A stretch of 64,000 nucleotides of DNA from Psychrobacter jeotgali (GCF_904846315.1 NZ_CAJHAF010000001.1:2914001-2978000), one strand, 5' to 3'; numbered from the stretch's first letter, positions 18,856-28,480 are shown. Numbers and translations: made by a program. The notes: generated by a model not told the origin, from the sequence alone.

Positions 18856-19464
18856 TTAACCTTTAGTCACACGATAGATAGCAACATCAGCCAAAAGGTT
18901 GGGAGCTTGGCGAATCAAAGTAGTCATCAGAGGATTATGACCTTTGTCAGAATCGCTAACCGCAAAGCGATTAATAATATGAATATTATGATCGCGACAT
19001 AACGCTTCAAAGTCTTTAAAGGTACATAGATGGATATTGGGGGTGTTGTACCACTCATAAGGCAGCGCCTCTGAAACTGGCATCAAACCTTTAAATCCTA
19101 AGTGAATACGGTTTTGCCAATGGGCGAAATTGGGGAAGGTAATAACCGCTTCGCGTGCGACTCGTAGCATATCAAGCAGCAAGATATCAGGCGCTTTGAC
19201 GGCTTGTAACGCCCGTGCCATGACCACGGTATCAAAACTATTATCTGCAAATCGAGCTAAACCGTCATTGAGGTCTTGCTCAATAATAGATAAGCCTTTG
19301 CCAATGGCATCATTGATTTTATCCTCGTCAATCTCGAGTCCATAACCGGTTACGCCAAGCTGGGTTTGTAGGTGCGCCAGTAGTTCACCATTGCCACAAC
19401 CTAAGTCTAATATGTGGGACTGTGGAGCAATCCAGCGCTCGGCCAATTGATGATCCATTCTCAT
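18856..19464 (-). CDS. metW: MetW, methionine biosynthesis methyltransferase-like protein
   Basis: 202 residues with the class I SAM-methyltransferase motif [16 protein letters not shown] and the MetW family regions ([56 protein letters not shown]). MetW pairs with MetX in many proteobacteria and supports homoserine acyl transfer; its chemistry is not fully established. The start overlaps the metX stop (ATGA), so the two are translationally coupled. Confidence 0.93.
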   Translation of the reverse strand: MRMDHQLAERWIAPQSHILDLGCGNGELLAHLQTQLGVTGYGLEIDEDKINDAIGKGLSIIEQDLNDGLARFADNSFDTVVMARALQAVKAPDILLLDMLRVAREAVITFPNFAHWQNRIHLGFKGLMPVSEALPYEWYNTPNIHLCTFKDFEALCRDHNIHIINRFAVSDSDKGHNPLMTTLIRQAPNLLADVAIYRVTKG

Positions 19465-20837
19465 GAGCGTGCTCCTTTAGTTGTCAGACTATTAGTGATA
19501 AAGGGGGCAGTTAAGAAGCCTTTGACGGCGCCGATATAGCGTGGGATTTTAAATAAAAATGAATCATGGCCATGCGGAGCATCGACATTGATATAGCTGA
19601 CCGGTTTGCCGGTTGCCATTAGGGCATCGACAATCTCTTGTGAGCGCTCTGGTGCAAAACGCCAATCAGTGGTGAAAGATACTACTAAATATTGGCATTG
19701 AGTATGGGCAAAGGCGACTTTTAAATCGGATAATTCATGCTGATGATGGTCGCTATCATCGTCATTATTATAGTCGTCAGTATCATCCTTTGCAGCAGTA
19801 GGGCTGTCATCTTTATTTATACTGTTCTCTTCGTCTTCATTATTATCTTCGTCTATATAACCACGTGTTGGATCAAAATAATCTAAGGCTTTGGTCATCA
19901 AAAGATAAGTATTCGCATCGAAGTTTTCACTAAAGCGCTCGCCTTGATAACGTAAGTAGCTCTCGACCTGAAACTCCACATCGTAGCCGTACATAAATTT
20001 GCCAGATTTTAGATCTCGCCCAAACTTGGCCTTCATCGCATCATCGGTTAGATAGGTAATATGCCCAACCATTCTTGCTAGAATTAGACCACGGCGCGGA
20101 TAAGTACCGGCTTGTATATAACGGCCATCTTTGAAGTCAGGATCAGATAAAATAGACTGCCGAGCGACTTCATTAAAGCCAATATTTTGCGCCGAGAGCT
20201 TAGGCGTACTGGCAATTACTACGCAGCGTTTTAGCCTGTCAGGGTAATCAACCGACCACTGTAGCGCCTGCATCCCGCCCATCGAACCGCCAACGATGGC
20301 GTGCCACACATCAATACCGAGACGGTCTGAAAATAAAGCTTGGGTTTTTACCCAGTCTTTAATGGTAATTAACGGGAAATCAGGCCCATAAACTTGCGGT
20401 TCACCATCATTATCGATGCTATCTGGATTGATAGAGGTTGGGCCGGTTGAACCAAAACAACTGCCAATATTATTGACGCAAACCACAAAGAACTCATTGG
20501 TATCGATCGCCTTATTAGGGCCAATCATATTGTCCCACCAACCCGGCTTTTTATCCTCGCTACTGTGATAACCTGCGGCATGATGACTGCCGGACAGGGC
20601 ATGACAAATTAATATAGCGTTTGACTTATCCTCATTGAGGGTGCCATAAGTTTCAAAAACCAAGTCAAATGAGGGGAGAATGCGATTGCATTCAAGGGTT
20701 AGCGGCTCGTCGAAATGAAAGATCTGTGGTGTGATAATGCCCACTGAGCCATTTAAGCCAGCCGAGTCAATTGAGCTCATGGATTCAGAGCGGTCGCTAT
20801 TAGAATTATGGTTGGTAATATCGGGACGTGTGCTCAA
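19461..20837 (-). CDS. metX: Homoserine O-acyltransferase (MetX) with acidic insertion
   Basis: An alpha/beta-hydrolase that acylates L-homoserine in methionine synthesis; acetyl versus succinyl specificity cannot be decided here. The nucleophile elbow is [12 protein letters not shown], the oxyanion region [10 protein letters not shown], and the C-terminal Asp/His are in TTDWRF and APHGHDSF. Between the lid and the last strands there is an unusual ~40-residue insert made largely of Asp, Asn and Glu (19738-19857), which lengthens the protein well beyond the usual ~380 residues. The N-terminus is uncertain: TTG 20837 has a GAGG five bases upstream, TTG 20855 lies further out, and the first ATG is at 20780. 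Confidence 0.9.
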   Translation of the reverse strand: MSTRPDITNHNSNSDRSESMSSIDSAGLNGSVGIITPQIFHFDEPLTLECNRILPSFDLVFETYGTLNEDKSNAILICHALSGSHHAAGYHSSEDKKPGWWDNMIGPNKAIDTNEFFVVCVNNIGSCFGSTGPTSINPDSIDNDGEPQVYGPDFPLITIKDWVKTQALFSDRLGIDVWHAIVGGSMGGMQALQWSVDYPDRLKRCVVIASTPKLSAQNIGFNEVARQSILSDPDFKDGRYIQAGTYPRRGLILARMVGHITYLTDDAMKAKFGRDLKSGKFMYGYDVEFQVESYLRYQGERFSENFDANTYLLMTKALDYFDPTRGYIDEDNNEDEENSINKDDSPTAAKDDTDDYNNDDDSDHHQHELSDLKVAFAHTQCQYLVVSFTTDWRFAPERSQEIVDALMATGKPVSYINVDAPHGHDSFLFKIPRYIGAVKGFLTAPFITNSLTTKGARS

Positions 20838-21102
20838 GGCTACCTCGCAGGACAACAGTCAATGAAATAAGAGCGATAAAATAGGCGATGTTATCGATAT
20901 AACTGTCTATTGTATGGTGATGTGCGAATGAGTACAACCTTCATCCTGAGTGTTTGTTTGCTTTAAGTACAGATTAATAATGATAAGTTAATAATTACAG
21001 ATAAATGCATAGTCGTTGCCTTTGTGATGCGTTTTTGAGCTATAAAATGCTACACTAAGCACCCAAACGAATTTACCCTAAACCTTTAATAGATGTGCCG
21101 CC

Positions 21103-22122
21103 ATGAAACCTGAATTGCCTCCCCGTATTGCTGTCTTGCTAGTTAATCTTGGTACGCCAGACGAGCCGACTGCGCCAGCGGTACGCCGTTATTTGCGTCA
21201 GTTTTTATCAGACCCACGTGTGATTGAGATTCCACAGTTTTTGTGGGCTATTATCCTTAATTTATTTGTATTGCCCAACCGTCCCAAGCGAGTGGCCAAG
21301 GCTTATGCCAGTATTTGGGAAGGCGATTCACCTATTCGCAAAATACTCAAAAGTCAGGTGGAGATGCTAGAGCCACGCTTGGCTAATAGCGCTGGCCCGT
21401 TTCGGGTTTCTGTGCATCCAGCGATGAGCTATGGTAATCCTGGCCTGCCAGATGTGATGGATACGCTACGTAATGAGGGCGTGGATCATTTTGTCATTTT
21501 GCCATTATTTCCGCAGTATTCTGCAACTTCAGGCGGTGCGGTATATGACGCGCTGACTAAGTGGACGCTCAAGCAACGCAACTTGCCCAACTATACCATC
21601 GTCAAAGACTACTTTGCCCATCCGCTATATATCAAAGCGCTAGCCGATTCGATCCGCCGCTTTCAAGCCGTCCATGGCAAGCCTGAGAAACTAATGTTTA
21701 GCTTCCACGGTATTCCGCAGCCTTATGCTGATAAAGGCGATCCGTACCCTAAGCGCTGCAAATGTACCGCGGCTCAGGTTGCGCACGAGCTTGGACTGGG
21801 CGAGGATGAATGGATTATCAGTTTTCAGTCACGCTTTGGGAAGCAAGAATGGGTCAAGCCTTATACCGATGTGGTATTAGAGGACTGGGGCAAGTCAGGC
21901 GTACGCTCGGTACAAATCATCAGCCCAGCATTTTCTGCCGATTGTTTAGAAACCTTGGAAGAATTAGCGATAGAAAACCGTGACAACTTCCTTGAGGCAG
22001 GCGGGCAAGAATATCACTATATCCCTGCGCTCAACCTTGATGAAGCGCATATTGATTTATTAGAAGCGTTAAGCGCGCCGCTGGTTAAAGGCTGGGCGGG
22101 TACGCTTGATGGTTGGGCATAA
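21103..22122 (+). CDS. hemH: Ferrochelatase
   Basis: Inserts Fe2+ into protoporphyrin IX in the last step of heme synthesis. 339 residues, usual length. It has the N-terminal [14 protein letters not shown], the catalytic His in [18 protein letters not shown], and the conserved Glu region [18 protein letters not shown] stretch after the substrate loop resembles Cys residues of other gamma-proteobacterial ferrochelatases. It is a single gene with a strong terminator; the heme-requiring oxidase operon is 13 kb away. Confidence 0.96.
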   Translation: MKPELPPRIAVLLVNLGTPDEPTAPAVRRYLRQFLSDPRVIEIPQFLWAIILNLFVLPNRPKRVAKAYASIWEGDSPIRKILKSQVEMLEPRLANSAGPFRVSVHPAMSYGNPGLPDVMDTLRNEGVDHFVILPLFPQYSATSGGAVYDALTKWTLKQRNLPNYTIVKDYFAHPLYIKALADSIRRFQAVHGKPEKLMFSFHGIPQPYADKGDPYPKRCKCTAAQVAHELGLGEDEWIISFQSRFGKQEWVKPYTDVVLEDWGKSGVRSVQIISPAFSADCLETLEELAIENRDNFLEAGGQEYHYIPALNLDEAHIDLLEALSAPLVKGWAGTLDGWA

Positions 22123-22173
22123 TAAAGGTTGCTATTAGCCCGTTACTAACATTAGCTAGCTGTTAAAGCTCAT

Positions 22174-22213
22174 AAAAAGCACCTTTGTCTATTAATGACA
22201 AAGGTGCTTTTTT
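22174..22213. terminator. Terminator after hemH
   Basis: AAAAAGCACCTTTGTC pairs with GACAAAGGTGCTTTTTT over a short loop. A and T tracts allow use from both sides; the next gene is convergent. Confidence 0.9.
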
Positions 22214-22284
22214 ATACGCTTAGATATAAATGAGTCTGAGGCGGTAATTTTACAGTAAAAAGCTGGCAATAAAGCGATTAGAGA

Positions 22285-22629
22285 CTAAAAGTCATCGTCA
22301 TTAGTACGCTCAGCTGCCTTTCTATCGGCGATATCGACAATGTTAGGATAGTTGTCATCATCAAGATTGCCTTCTACCAATAACTCATTCACTTGGGCTT
22401 CATCAACATTTTGGCGATGCATAGGTGTAAGACCTTGAGTGGCGCCAGTACCCGCTTCTGTATTATCAAATCCTGCGGTATTATCAATGACGTCATCATT
22501 ATCAAAAGTATGTAGCATCGGGTTGTCTAAATCGACCCTTTGACTGCCTTGATCTTCGTCATCAGTCAGGCGGTTATCACCTTCGATATGATCCATCTCT
22601 TCAGGAAGGGGTGTTTTTGGATTGTCCAT
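22285..22629 (-). CDS. Small, strongly acidic protein of unknown function
   Basis: 114 residues, with Asp, Glu and Asn dominating, no hydrophobic core pattern, no Cys and no signal peptide. It is likely to be largely disordered. It reads from ATG with a good AAGGAA ribosome site, which supports translation. I recognise no family. A dispersed repeat and a terminator lie upstream. Confidence 0.65.
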   Translation of the reverse strand: MDNPKTPLPEEMDHIEGDNRLTDDEDQGSQRVDLDNPMLHTFDNDDVIDNTAGFDNTEAGTGATQGLTPMHRQNVDEAQVNELLVEGNLDDDNYPNIVDIADRKAAERTNDDDF

Positions 22630-22754
22630 AATAATTCCTTAGTTATAGGTTTATAATAATTGTCTGTAATAGCTATTTGTTATTAATAAATGCTAGTTTG
22701 CAATTTTGTGGCGCTTAACGCTAGTATCAAGGTGTCACAGGTTGTTCAAAAAGT

Positions 22755-22840
22755 GTAATAGTTGAATCACTTTAAAAGTGTTACCAGCAGCACATTTGCA
22801 TCTACATAACAGTTTTACTTTTAACTGACTATAGTTGAGA
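22755..22840. repeat. Member of a dispersed intergenic repeat family
   Basis: Blocks here recur elsewhere. ATAGTTGAATCACTTTAAAA resembles the ATAGTTGAGTCACTTTTAAA segment near 16778. CCAGCAGCAC and ATCTACATAACAG recur at 16866-16989. ATAACAGTTTTACTTT followed by AACTGACT recurs at 54131-54158, and a degenerate version is near 44690. The 315-bp gap around it holds no gene. Confidence 0.7.
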
Positions 22841-22858
22841 TATTAAAAAGGAACCATC

Positions 22859-22895
22859 ACAAAAAAGGCTACTCACATTGGGTAGCCTTTTTTGT
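22859..22895. terminator. Bidirectional terminator downstream of the SDR gene
   Basis: ACAAAAAAGGCTAC pairs with GTAGCCTTTTTTGT over a nine-base loop, between the minus-strand SDR end and the next gene. Confidence 0.85.
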
Positions 22896-22944
22896 ATGTA
22901 GCTCATTTACTTTAACCAATTATTATATATAAACAATCCAGCCG

Positions 22945-23733
22945 CTACTTTGAGCCAATTTTACTGTTTACCAAGCGGATAATAGGATCGGGCGTAACCT
23001 GTGAAAGCTTATGGAATACTTTGGCAGGCAAGCCAATAGGATAATGAGTACGTGATAATTTGCGATTAGCGCTAGTACTTAATTTGCATAAGCTTTTGGC
23101 AACATCGTTGACGGTTAAGTTAATACCCAAGCGATCAATACTAGTGACTTCAAGGTCTTTAGTCATATCTGATTTGACCCATAGCGGCATCACATCGATG
23201 ACTTTGATACCCAAACTAGCATATTCAATGTTTAAGCCTTCGGTTAGACCACGCACGAAGAACTTACTGGCAGAGTAGTTAGCAACCTCAGGCTGACCAT
23301 AAATGGCGGAGGCAGAGGAGACGTTGATTATTTTACCATTTTTGCTATCGGCCAAATAAGGCGCGAGCTTATGACAGCCAATCAGTACGCCTTTACAGTT
23401 AACGTCAATCAAAGCCAGCTGCTCATCTAAATTGGTAGTTGGCAAAGTGCCGCTGACCAGTACGCCAGCGTTATTGATGAGCACATCAATCCCACCAAAA
23501 TTATCGATCATCTCTTCAATAGCATCATCCCACGAGTCCGGCTGGGTTACATCAAGCTGACCAGTGATAATGCGGTTTTTCTTATTGGGCTTCTTAAAGG
23601 TTTTATCTTTTATAGCTTGCTCAAGGGTGTCGGTATTGGTCGCAAATAGGCCGACGCTATGCCCTTTTGCCGCTAACTGTTTGGCAGTGGCTAAACCAAT
23701 ACCACGCGATGCACCAGTGATTAAAATATTCAT
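22945..23733 (-). CDS. Short-chain dehydrogenase/reductase
   Basis: 262 residues. Cofactor motif TGASRGIG, followed by an FATNTDTL segment without an acidic residue at the end of beta-2, which would allow NADP. NNAGV is intact, the catalytic Ser lies in INVSSASAIYG and the Tyr/Lys pair in YSASKFF. The last 50 residues (SANRKLSRTHYPIGLPAKV) resemble SDRs acting on long-chain or lipid substrates, but no substrate can be assigned. It has its own terminator. Confidence 0.85.
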   Translation of the reverse strand: MNILITGASRGIGLATAKQLAAKGHSVGLFATNTDTLEQAIKDKTFKKPNKKNRIITGQLDVTQPDSWDDAIEEMIDNFGGIDVLINNAGVLVSGTLPTTNLDEQLALIDVNCKGVLIGCHKLAPYLADSKNGKIINVSSASAIYGQPEVANYSASKFFVRGLTEGLNIEYASLGIKVIDVMPLWVKSDMTKDLEVTSIDRLGINLTVNDVAKSLCKLSTSANRKLSRTHYPIGLPAKVFHKLSQVTPDPIIRLVNSKIGSK

Positions 23734-23893
23734 AATGATTCACTTTATAGTTGTTGGTAAGAGGTAATATAGTTTTGATACTTTTTAGTATAGCAAGTTA
23801 GCAAGCTTTTACTATAAGCTCTCGGTAATTACTATAGGGAGGGGTTGAAAATATCATATTGAGTAAAGCTATGAAAAAATGTGGTAAAAGCGC

Positions 23894-24487
23894 TTAGCTG
23901 TTATGAGCTTCTAATTCAAAGCCCTGTCTATTTGACAGTCGACCTTCAAAGTCAGATAGATCAAAACTTAATAAGTAAAGTAAGGCAATAGTGTAAATGA
24001 TATTTTCACTCAACTCTTCTACGGCTACACCTATTTCTGGAGAAAATCCAATAGCATTTTCTCCCATGTATTGTAAAAGCGCTAAGGCTGCGACAATGAT
24101 ATACAATGCGATAGCGGTATCTTTTAATAAAACCCAAAAATAACGCCATGAATAAATTAACAAACCTGCAGTGATAATATAAATGAGCAAAAGGACACTG
24201 TCCTCCCACCAGTCATAAGAGTGACTCCAGATTGAAAAGCCACTAGGTATAAATACATCTGCTAGATAGTTGAGCTCTCTACGAATCACAATAAAGAAGA
24301 CTAAAATCGCTGCTATCCAAAAATAATGCCCCTGTTTAATGTGACTCTTTAGGGAATACTGGAGGCATCGTAGCAAGCACAGAACTAGGATAATATTACC
24401 GACGATCTCAATGACGCCATTCTCGTTAAAAATGGTAAGCTCCAGTATTATCAGGTTAAAAACAAAAAAGTGAGCCGATAGGCTCAC
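23894..24487 (-). CDS. Multi-pass membrane protein of unknown function, start uncertain
   Basis: The frame encodes about five to six hydrophobic helices separated by short loops (EIVGNIILVLCLLRC, YFWIAAILVFFIVIRREL, VLLLIYIITAGLLIYSW, ALYIIVAALALLQYM, IIYTIALLYLLS) and an acidic C-terminus. I recognise no named family. The only upstream initiation codon is a GTG at 24487 that sits in the left arm of a terminator-type hairpin, and no in-frame ATG exists before the first helices. Either the start is non-standard, the first codons are lost, or this is a decaying 5'-truncated gene. Confidence 0.5.
   Translation of the reverse strand: MSLSAHFFVFNLIILELTIFNENGVIEIVGNIILVLCLLRCLQYSLKSHIKQGHYFWIAAILVFFIVIRRELNYLADVFIPSGFSIWSHSYDWWEDSVLLLIYIITAGLLIYSWRYFWVLLKDTAIALYIIVAALALLQYMGENAIGFSPEIGVAVEELSENIIYTIALLYLLSFDLSDFEGRLSNRQGFELEAHNS
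24464..24487 (-). terminator. Terminator-like hairpin on the possible start of the membrane-protein gene
   Basis: On the minus strand GTGAGCC pairs with GGCTCAC over TATC, followed directly by TTTTTTG. It has every feature of an intrinsic terminator and coincides with the only candidate start codon (GTG 24487). Confidence 0.75.
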
Positions 24488-24581
24488 CTTGAGTACTAAA
24501 TTAGTGCACTATAAACAAAAAATTCTGATGCAATGCTATTATAACGCCAACTTTGATAACTTTCCATTGTTGAGCTTAATT

Positions 24582-24614
24582 AAATAAAACCTTGATTAAG
24601 TTAAGGTTTTATTT
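24582..24614. terminator. Hairpin downstream of the outer-membrane-like gene
   Basis: AAATAAAACCTT pairs with AAGGTTTTATTT over nine bases. It is AT-rich but symmetric with T tracts and is probably the terminator of the gene at 24691-25851. Confidence 0.65.
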
Positions 24615-24690
24615 GTTTTACGAAATACTCTTCTTAATTTTATGCTACTTCTTGCCTAACCACGGATAGACTAGACTGTGCTAAAGCGAT

Positions 24691-25851
24691 CTAAAAAAAG
24701 GCTTCCATCCGTAATAAGGCAGAAGGGAAGTGATCTTTATCTTCTGTTTTGTCATTATAGTAGCCAAGCTCAGTTTGTACATAAAGCCACTCGCGCCAAA
24801 TGGGTTGACGGTAGCTGATAGCAGGGCCGTAACTGTTTAGGGTGGATTTATCATGATCAAAGTAACCACTAGTTGAGATACCGTAGGCCAGCTGTTTTTC
24901 ATTACCAAAATAATGCACCTGCCGTAGATCGTTACTCCAGTCTGTGCTTTCTTTATGATCTCGGTTACGATAGCGAATAGTGGTGCGATTGTGGATAAAC
25001 TTATCATCTCGTATGCCGTACTGCATACTCAACCCGCCTCTGACATAGTGCTCACTATCAAGACCATAACGATAAAAGTTATCATTGCTTATTTTGAGTC
25101 TCTCATCTTGATACCAATCTTTATCTATGCTGACTTTGAGATATAGATCATCCACCGAGCGCACACCGAGATCCACATCGGTTTTTAGACCCAATTGATC
25201 TTCAATCTGCTCATTAAAACGAGACCAACGTAAGGCAATGGAAGCGTTTTGCTCTCGAGTTCGTTTGCCATCTATCAGTCCGTCTCGATCATCAGCAGTG
25301 TCTTTATCGGTCTCTCTAGTAGTCCCTTGCTTCAAAAAGGTATCATCATCTAACTCTTCATCACCTATTATTAAGCTTAGTCTTCTTTCTAACACCGGTA
25401 AGCGCAAACGACCACGAATTCTAGGTTTGACCGTAACATCACTACCAGTGATTGGATCATTGGCCCAGCGTGTATCCATGACTATTCGTAAGCTGGCTCT
25501 AGCCGGCTCTTTTGGATCAGGCTCACCGAACCAATCATCCATCTCATTGGCCCATTCGTTCAGTTTTTCTTTGACTTCCTGACGGGTCTCGTCCGTCCAG
25601 CCCCATTCTTCACTATCGGGCTCAGGAGACAGATCAGCAGTTTTATAATCGAAATCACTAGGTGCTACAGAGGTCTCTGTTTTTGCTGTCGCTTCTTCAG
25701 ATAGAGTATTGGAGGCTGCTTGTATTGATGGCTTGGTTTTGGCTTCAGCTTCTACTGCTGCATCAGTATTGACAGCAGTATCAGCGATTGCAGGTGTCAG
25801 TAGACCAATGCTTAAAAAGCACAGAATACTGATATGGAGTGGTTTGGTCAT
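24691..25851 (-). CDS. Probable outer-membrane beta-barrel protein, unknown function
   Basis: 386 residues with a signal peptide (MTKPLHISILCFLSIGLLTPAIA). An Ala/Thr-rich linker follows, then an acidic segment with WGWTDETRQEVKEKLNEWAN. The second half alternates polar and aromatic residues in short strands (VHYFGNEKQLAYGISTSGYF, SALLRMEAFF) and ends in Phe, the usual outer-membrane barrel C-terminal signal. No named family is recognised. The gene stands alone; the uncertain membrane-protein gene lies downstream. Confidence 0.7.
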   Translation of the reverse strand: MTKPLHISILCFLSIGLLTPAIADTAVNTDAAVEAEAKTKPSIQAASNTLSEEATAKTETSVAPSDFDYKTADLSPEPDSEEWGWTDETRQEVKEKLNEWANEMDDWFGEPDPKEPARASLRIVMDTRWANDPITGSDVTVKPRIRGRLRLPVLERRLSLIIGDEELDDDTFLKQGTTRETDKDTADDRDGLIDGKRTREQNASIALRWSRFNEQIEDQLGLKTDVDLGVRSVDDLYLKVSIDKDWYQDERLKISNDNFYRYGLDSEHYVRGGLSMQYGIRDDKFIHNRTTIRYRNRDHKESTDWSNDLRQVHYFGNEKQLAYGISTSGYFDHDKSTLNSYGPAISYRQPIWREWLYVQTELGYYNDKTEDKDHFPSALLRMEAFF

Positions 25852-25984
25852 AGTGCGGTTCGTTTACTTTTTTTATGTCGGTTTCTTGCAGACTGGTATG
25901 GATAAATAAGACGGGATTATGGCATATATTGACGGGGATTTGAGGGTGGTGATGATATTTTGATGGGTGATTAAAGCAAAATTT

Positions 25985-26024
25985 GAGAGATGTTTATCTT
26001 ATTGGTGCGCTGGGAGCACCCTAC
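25985..26024 (+). repeat. 40-bp direct repeat, copy 1 (downstream of nikE)
   Basis: This copy matches 31981-32020 at 35 of 40 positions in the same orientation, including GGTGCGCTGGG and GCACCCTAC. It lies a few bases past the nikE stop codon, so the two copies bracket the nickel cluster. Confidence 0.85.
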
Positions 26025-26030
26025 AAAATT

Positions 26031-26645
26031 TTAGAAGTCTACCCTAACAGCTCTTAAGTCTATCACCCGATGACAAAGCCGCTTAACCAAAGCGGCGTCA
26101 TGACTCACGACCAGTATGCCGACGTCACTATGCTCAAACTTTTGCAGCACCGCCTGCCAAATCTGCGCTTGTGTAATCGCATCAAGCATAGTAGTCATCT
26201 CATCAGCAATAAGAAACTTGGTCTTTGGCCCAAGCGCCCTTGCCACGCAAAACCGTTGCAGCTCTCCTCCTGATACCTCACTGGGAAAGCGGGTGAACCA
26301 CTGTTTTTCAATCCCTAATAAATCTAACAACTGCTGATCAGGCTCCCAGCCCTCATTCAGCACTTTTTGCATTTTCCAGCGCGGGTTCACCGCTTTTTCA
26401 GGATGTTGAAAAACCAATTGTACCGGATGATAGGTTTGTTTAGAGATAGCTGATCCATTTAGCGTAATGCTTCCCTCTACAGGCTTTTGATAACCGGATA
26501 AAATACGACAAAGGGTGGTCTTGCCTGAGCCACTAGGCCCTACGAGCCCAACGATTTCGCCTGACTCTATCGTTATATCGACCCCGCGAAATAACCAAGG
26601 GCCGTTCCCGTAGCGAAAGCCAATATTTTTAGCTTCAAGTCGCAT
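26031..26645 (-). CDS. nikE: Nickel ABC importer ATPase, NikE-like
   Basis: A 204-residue ABC ATPase with Walker A GPSGSGKTTL, Q-loop VQLVFQHPEK, signature VSGGELQRF, Walker B FLIADEMT and switch His VSHD. It is short, lacking the C-terminal oligopeptide-transporter extension, so it is the smaller of the paired ATPases. Its start overlaps the nikD stop by 11 bases. Nickel specificity is inferred from nikR next to the operon; the ATPase alone could belong to any peptide/nickel-family importer. Confidence 0.85.
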   Translation of the reverse strand: MRLEAKNIGFRYGNGPWLFRGVDITIESGEIVGLVGPSGSGKTTLCRILSGYQKPVEGSITLNGSAISKQTYHPVQLVFQHPEKAVNPRWKMQKVLNEGWEPDQQLLDLLGIEKQWFTRFPSEVSGGELQRFCVARALGPKTKFLIADEMTTMLDAITQAQIWQAVLQKFEHSDVGILVVSHDAALVKRLCHRVIDLRAVRVDF

Positions 26646-27558
26646 GAAGACAACTCACTTTTCCTGTACGAAGCTCGCGCATATCTGGTTGTGCTTCATT
26701 GCAAGCAGGCAGCATAAGCGCACAGCGAGGCGCAAATAAACAACCGGGTGGCAGGTCAGCTGCCTTCGGCTGCGAGCCCGGAATAGGAATAAAATCGTTC
26801 TGTGGCAAGGCACGCCATAGAGCTCGGCTATAAGGGTGGCGCAGCCTGCCGCCGTCTCCGCTAAAATCTTCTACTGAGGCGACTTCAAGCGTCGTCCCTG
26901 CGTAAAAGACCGCGATTCGATCGGCGATTTGTAAAGCCGCTTCAATATCGTGGGTAATGAACATAATGGTGCGCCCCTCATTAGCCAGATCTCGAAAGCT
27001 TTGCAGCGCCTCCTTGATGACCACAGGATCAAGTCCGGGCGTCGGTTCATCGGCTATAATAAGCTTGGCATCTCTGACAATAGCAGTCGAGAGCAAGGTT
27101 CTGCGTGCCATACCGCCAGAAAGCTCAAAAGGATACATGTTTTCAACCTCTGGGCCTAAATGCAGGCGCTCGAACGCTGCTCTTTGCGCCTTGATAGTTG
27201 CTTTATCGTTTGCAGGCGATCGGACTTGCTTAGCTATGCGCATAAGCGGGTTAAGAAAATTAACGGACTGCGGAATCAAGGCAATCTCGCTGGCGCGTAA
27301 TAATGCTTGACGCTCAGCCGTTAATGTCTGCCCTTTATATTTAATACTGCCACTTACATTGGCATTCTCTGGCAAAATACCTAGAATAGAGTGGGCGAGC
27401 AAACTCTTTCCTGAGCCACTCGCTCCCACAATGGCTAGTATCTCACCTTTTTTTAGGCTTAGATCTAGACCTGAGACCACATTTAATTCTCTTTGTTTTA
27501 ACCCACCTGTATATTGGTTAAACGATATCGATAAATCGCTTACTTCTAAAATCGACAT
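26635..27558 (-). CDS. nikD: Nickel ABC importer ATPase, NikD-like
   Basis: 307 residues. Walker A GASGSGKSLL, Q-loop ALIPQSVNFLNP, signature ELSGGMARR, Walker B LIIADEPTPG and His switch ITHD. The C-terminal oligo_HPY extension starts at LRHPYSRAL and has the Cys-rich GCLFAPRC...LPAC pattern common to dipeptide and nickel importer ATPases. GGGAG lies at good distance from the ATG, and a 25-bp gap separates it from nikC. Confidence 0.87.
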   Translation of the reverse strand: MSILEVSDLSISFNQYTGGLKQRELNVVSGLDLSLKKGEILAIVGASGSGKSLLAHSILGILPENANVSGSIKYKGQTLTAERQALLRASEIALIPQSVNFLNPLMRIAKQVRSPANDKATIKAQRAAFERLHLGPEVENMYPFELSGGMARRTLLSTAIVRDAKLIIADEPTPGLDPVVIKEALQSFRDLANEGRTIMFITHDIEAALQIADRIAVFYAGTTLEVASVEDFSGDGGRLRHPYSRALWRALPQNDFIPIPGSQPKAADLPPGCLFAPRCALMLPACNEAQPDMRELRTGKVSCLHAT

Positions 27559-27583
27559 CTATTTTCTCCCTTTTTTAGTGGTT

Positions 27584-28480
27584 TTACTGGTTTGCTTGTG
27601 TAGGATCGATAAGCTTTCTTATATTTTCGCCAATGGTTTCAAACGTGCGCACCACGATAAGTAAAGCCACCCCAGGGAAAAAGGCCAACCACCAAAGACC
27701 GGAGGATAAATATCTCATCGATTCTGACAAAATAATACCGATCGCCGGTTCATGAGGCGATAACCCTAATCCCAAAAACGTCACCGCCGCTTCGTGTAAG
27801 ATAACGTGCGGGAACATCAGCATAAATCCCACTAACAGCTGCGGAATAAGATGCGGGAAGATATGATTACTCGCAATCCACCACCGCGATTTGCCCATTT
27901 GCTGCGAAACTTGCACATAATCTGCAGAGCGTATTTGCATCACCTCCGCTCTAATCACTCGTGCTAAGCTTGGCCAGTGGGTCAGCATTAGTCCAACTAC
28001 AATGCCTTTAAAACCGCCGCCTAGCATAAAGGAGATGAGAATCAGCGTCACCAGATGCGGCACACTCAAAAACAGATCGATAATCCAAGTAATAACGCGA
28101 TCACCCATCTTACCCATAGTCGCGGCCGCCATACCTAACACCAGAGCTATAAAAGCGCTGCCGACCGCGCCCAGTAATCCTACCCCGATACTTAGCCTTA
28201 GACCCTTAATCGTGCGCGCAAACATATCGCGGCCTAGCCAATCGGTGCCAAACAGATGCTCGAATGAAGGGGACAGGTTACGAGCCGTTAAATTGGTGGC
28301 AATTTTGCCTTCATCTATAAAGATGCCGCCAAGTATGACACTGGCTAGGAATATACTGGCAACTATAATAGTCAGCAACGTGCGCTGTCTGAGATTGAGT
28401 CCAAAGCGTTTAAAGCCCTTAGTGTTTTTATTGGCTATGTTGCTTGATTTACTTTGGCTATTGGGGCTACTTGGCATCAT
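27584..28480 (-). CDS. nikC: Nickel ABC importer permease, NikC-like
   Basis: 298 residues with an N-terminal helix, a FGTDWLGRDMFARTIKG segment typical of DppC/NikC permeases, about five further membrane spans, and the cytoplasmic EAA loop around RVIRAEVMQIRSADYVQ. It couples to the two ATPases. The ATG overlaps the nikB stop (ATGA), indicating coupled translation. Confidence 0.88.
   Translation of the reverse strand: MMPSSPNSQSKSSNIANKNTKGFKRFGLNLRQRTLLTIIVASIFLASVILGGIFIDEGKIATNLTARNLSPSFEHLFGTDWLGRDMFARTIKGLRLSIGVGLLGAVGSAFIALVLGMAAATMGKMGDRVITWIIDLFLSVPHLVTLILISFMLGGGFKGIVVGLMLTHWPSLARVIRAEVMQIRSADYVQVSQQMGKSRWWIASNHIFPHLIPQLLVGFMLMFPHVILHEAAVTFLGLGLSPHEPAIGIILSESMRYLSSGLWWLAFFPGVALLIVVRTFETIGENIRKLIDPTQANQ

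Noticed and set aside
22285..22629. Antitoxin of a toxin-antitoxin pair
   Set aside because: There is no neighbouring toxin-sized gene in the same orientation and no DNA-binding motif in the acidic protein.
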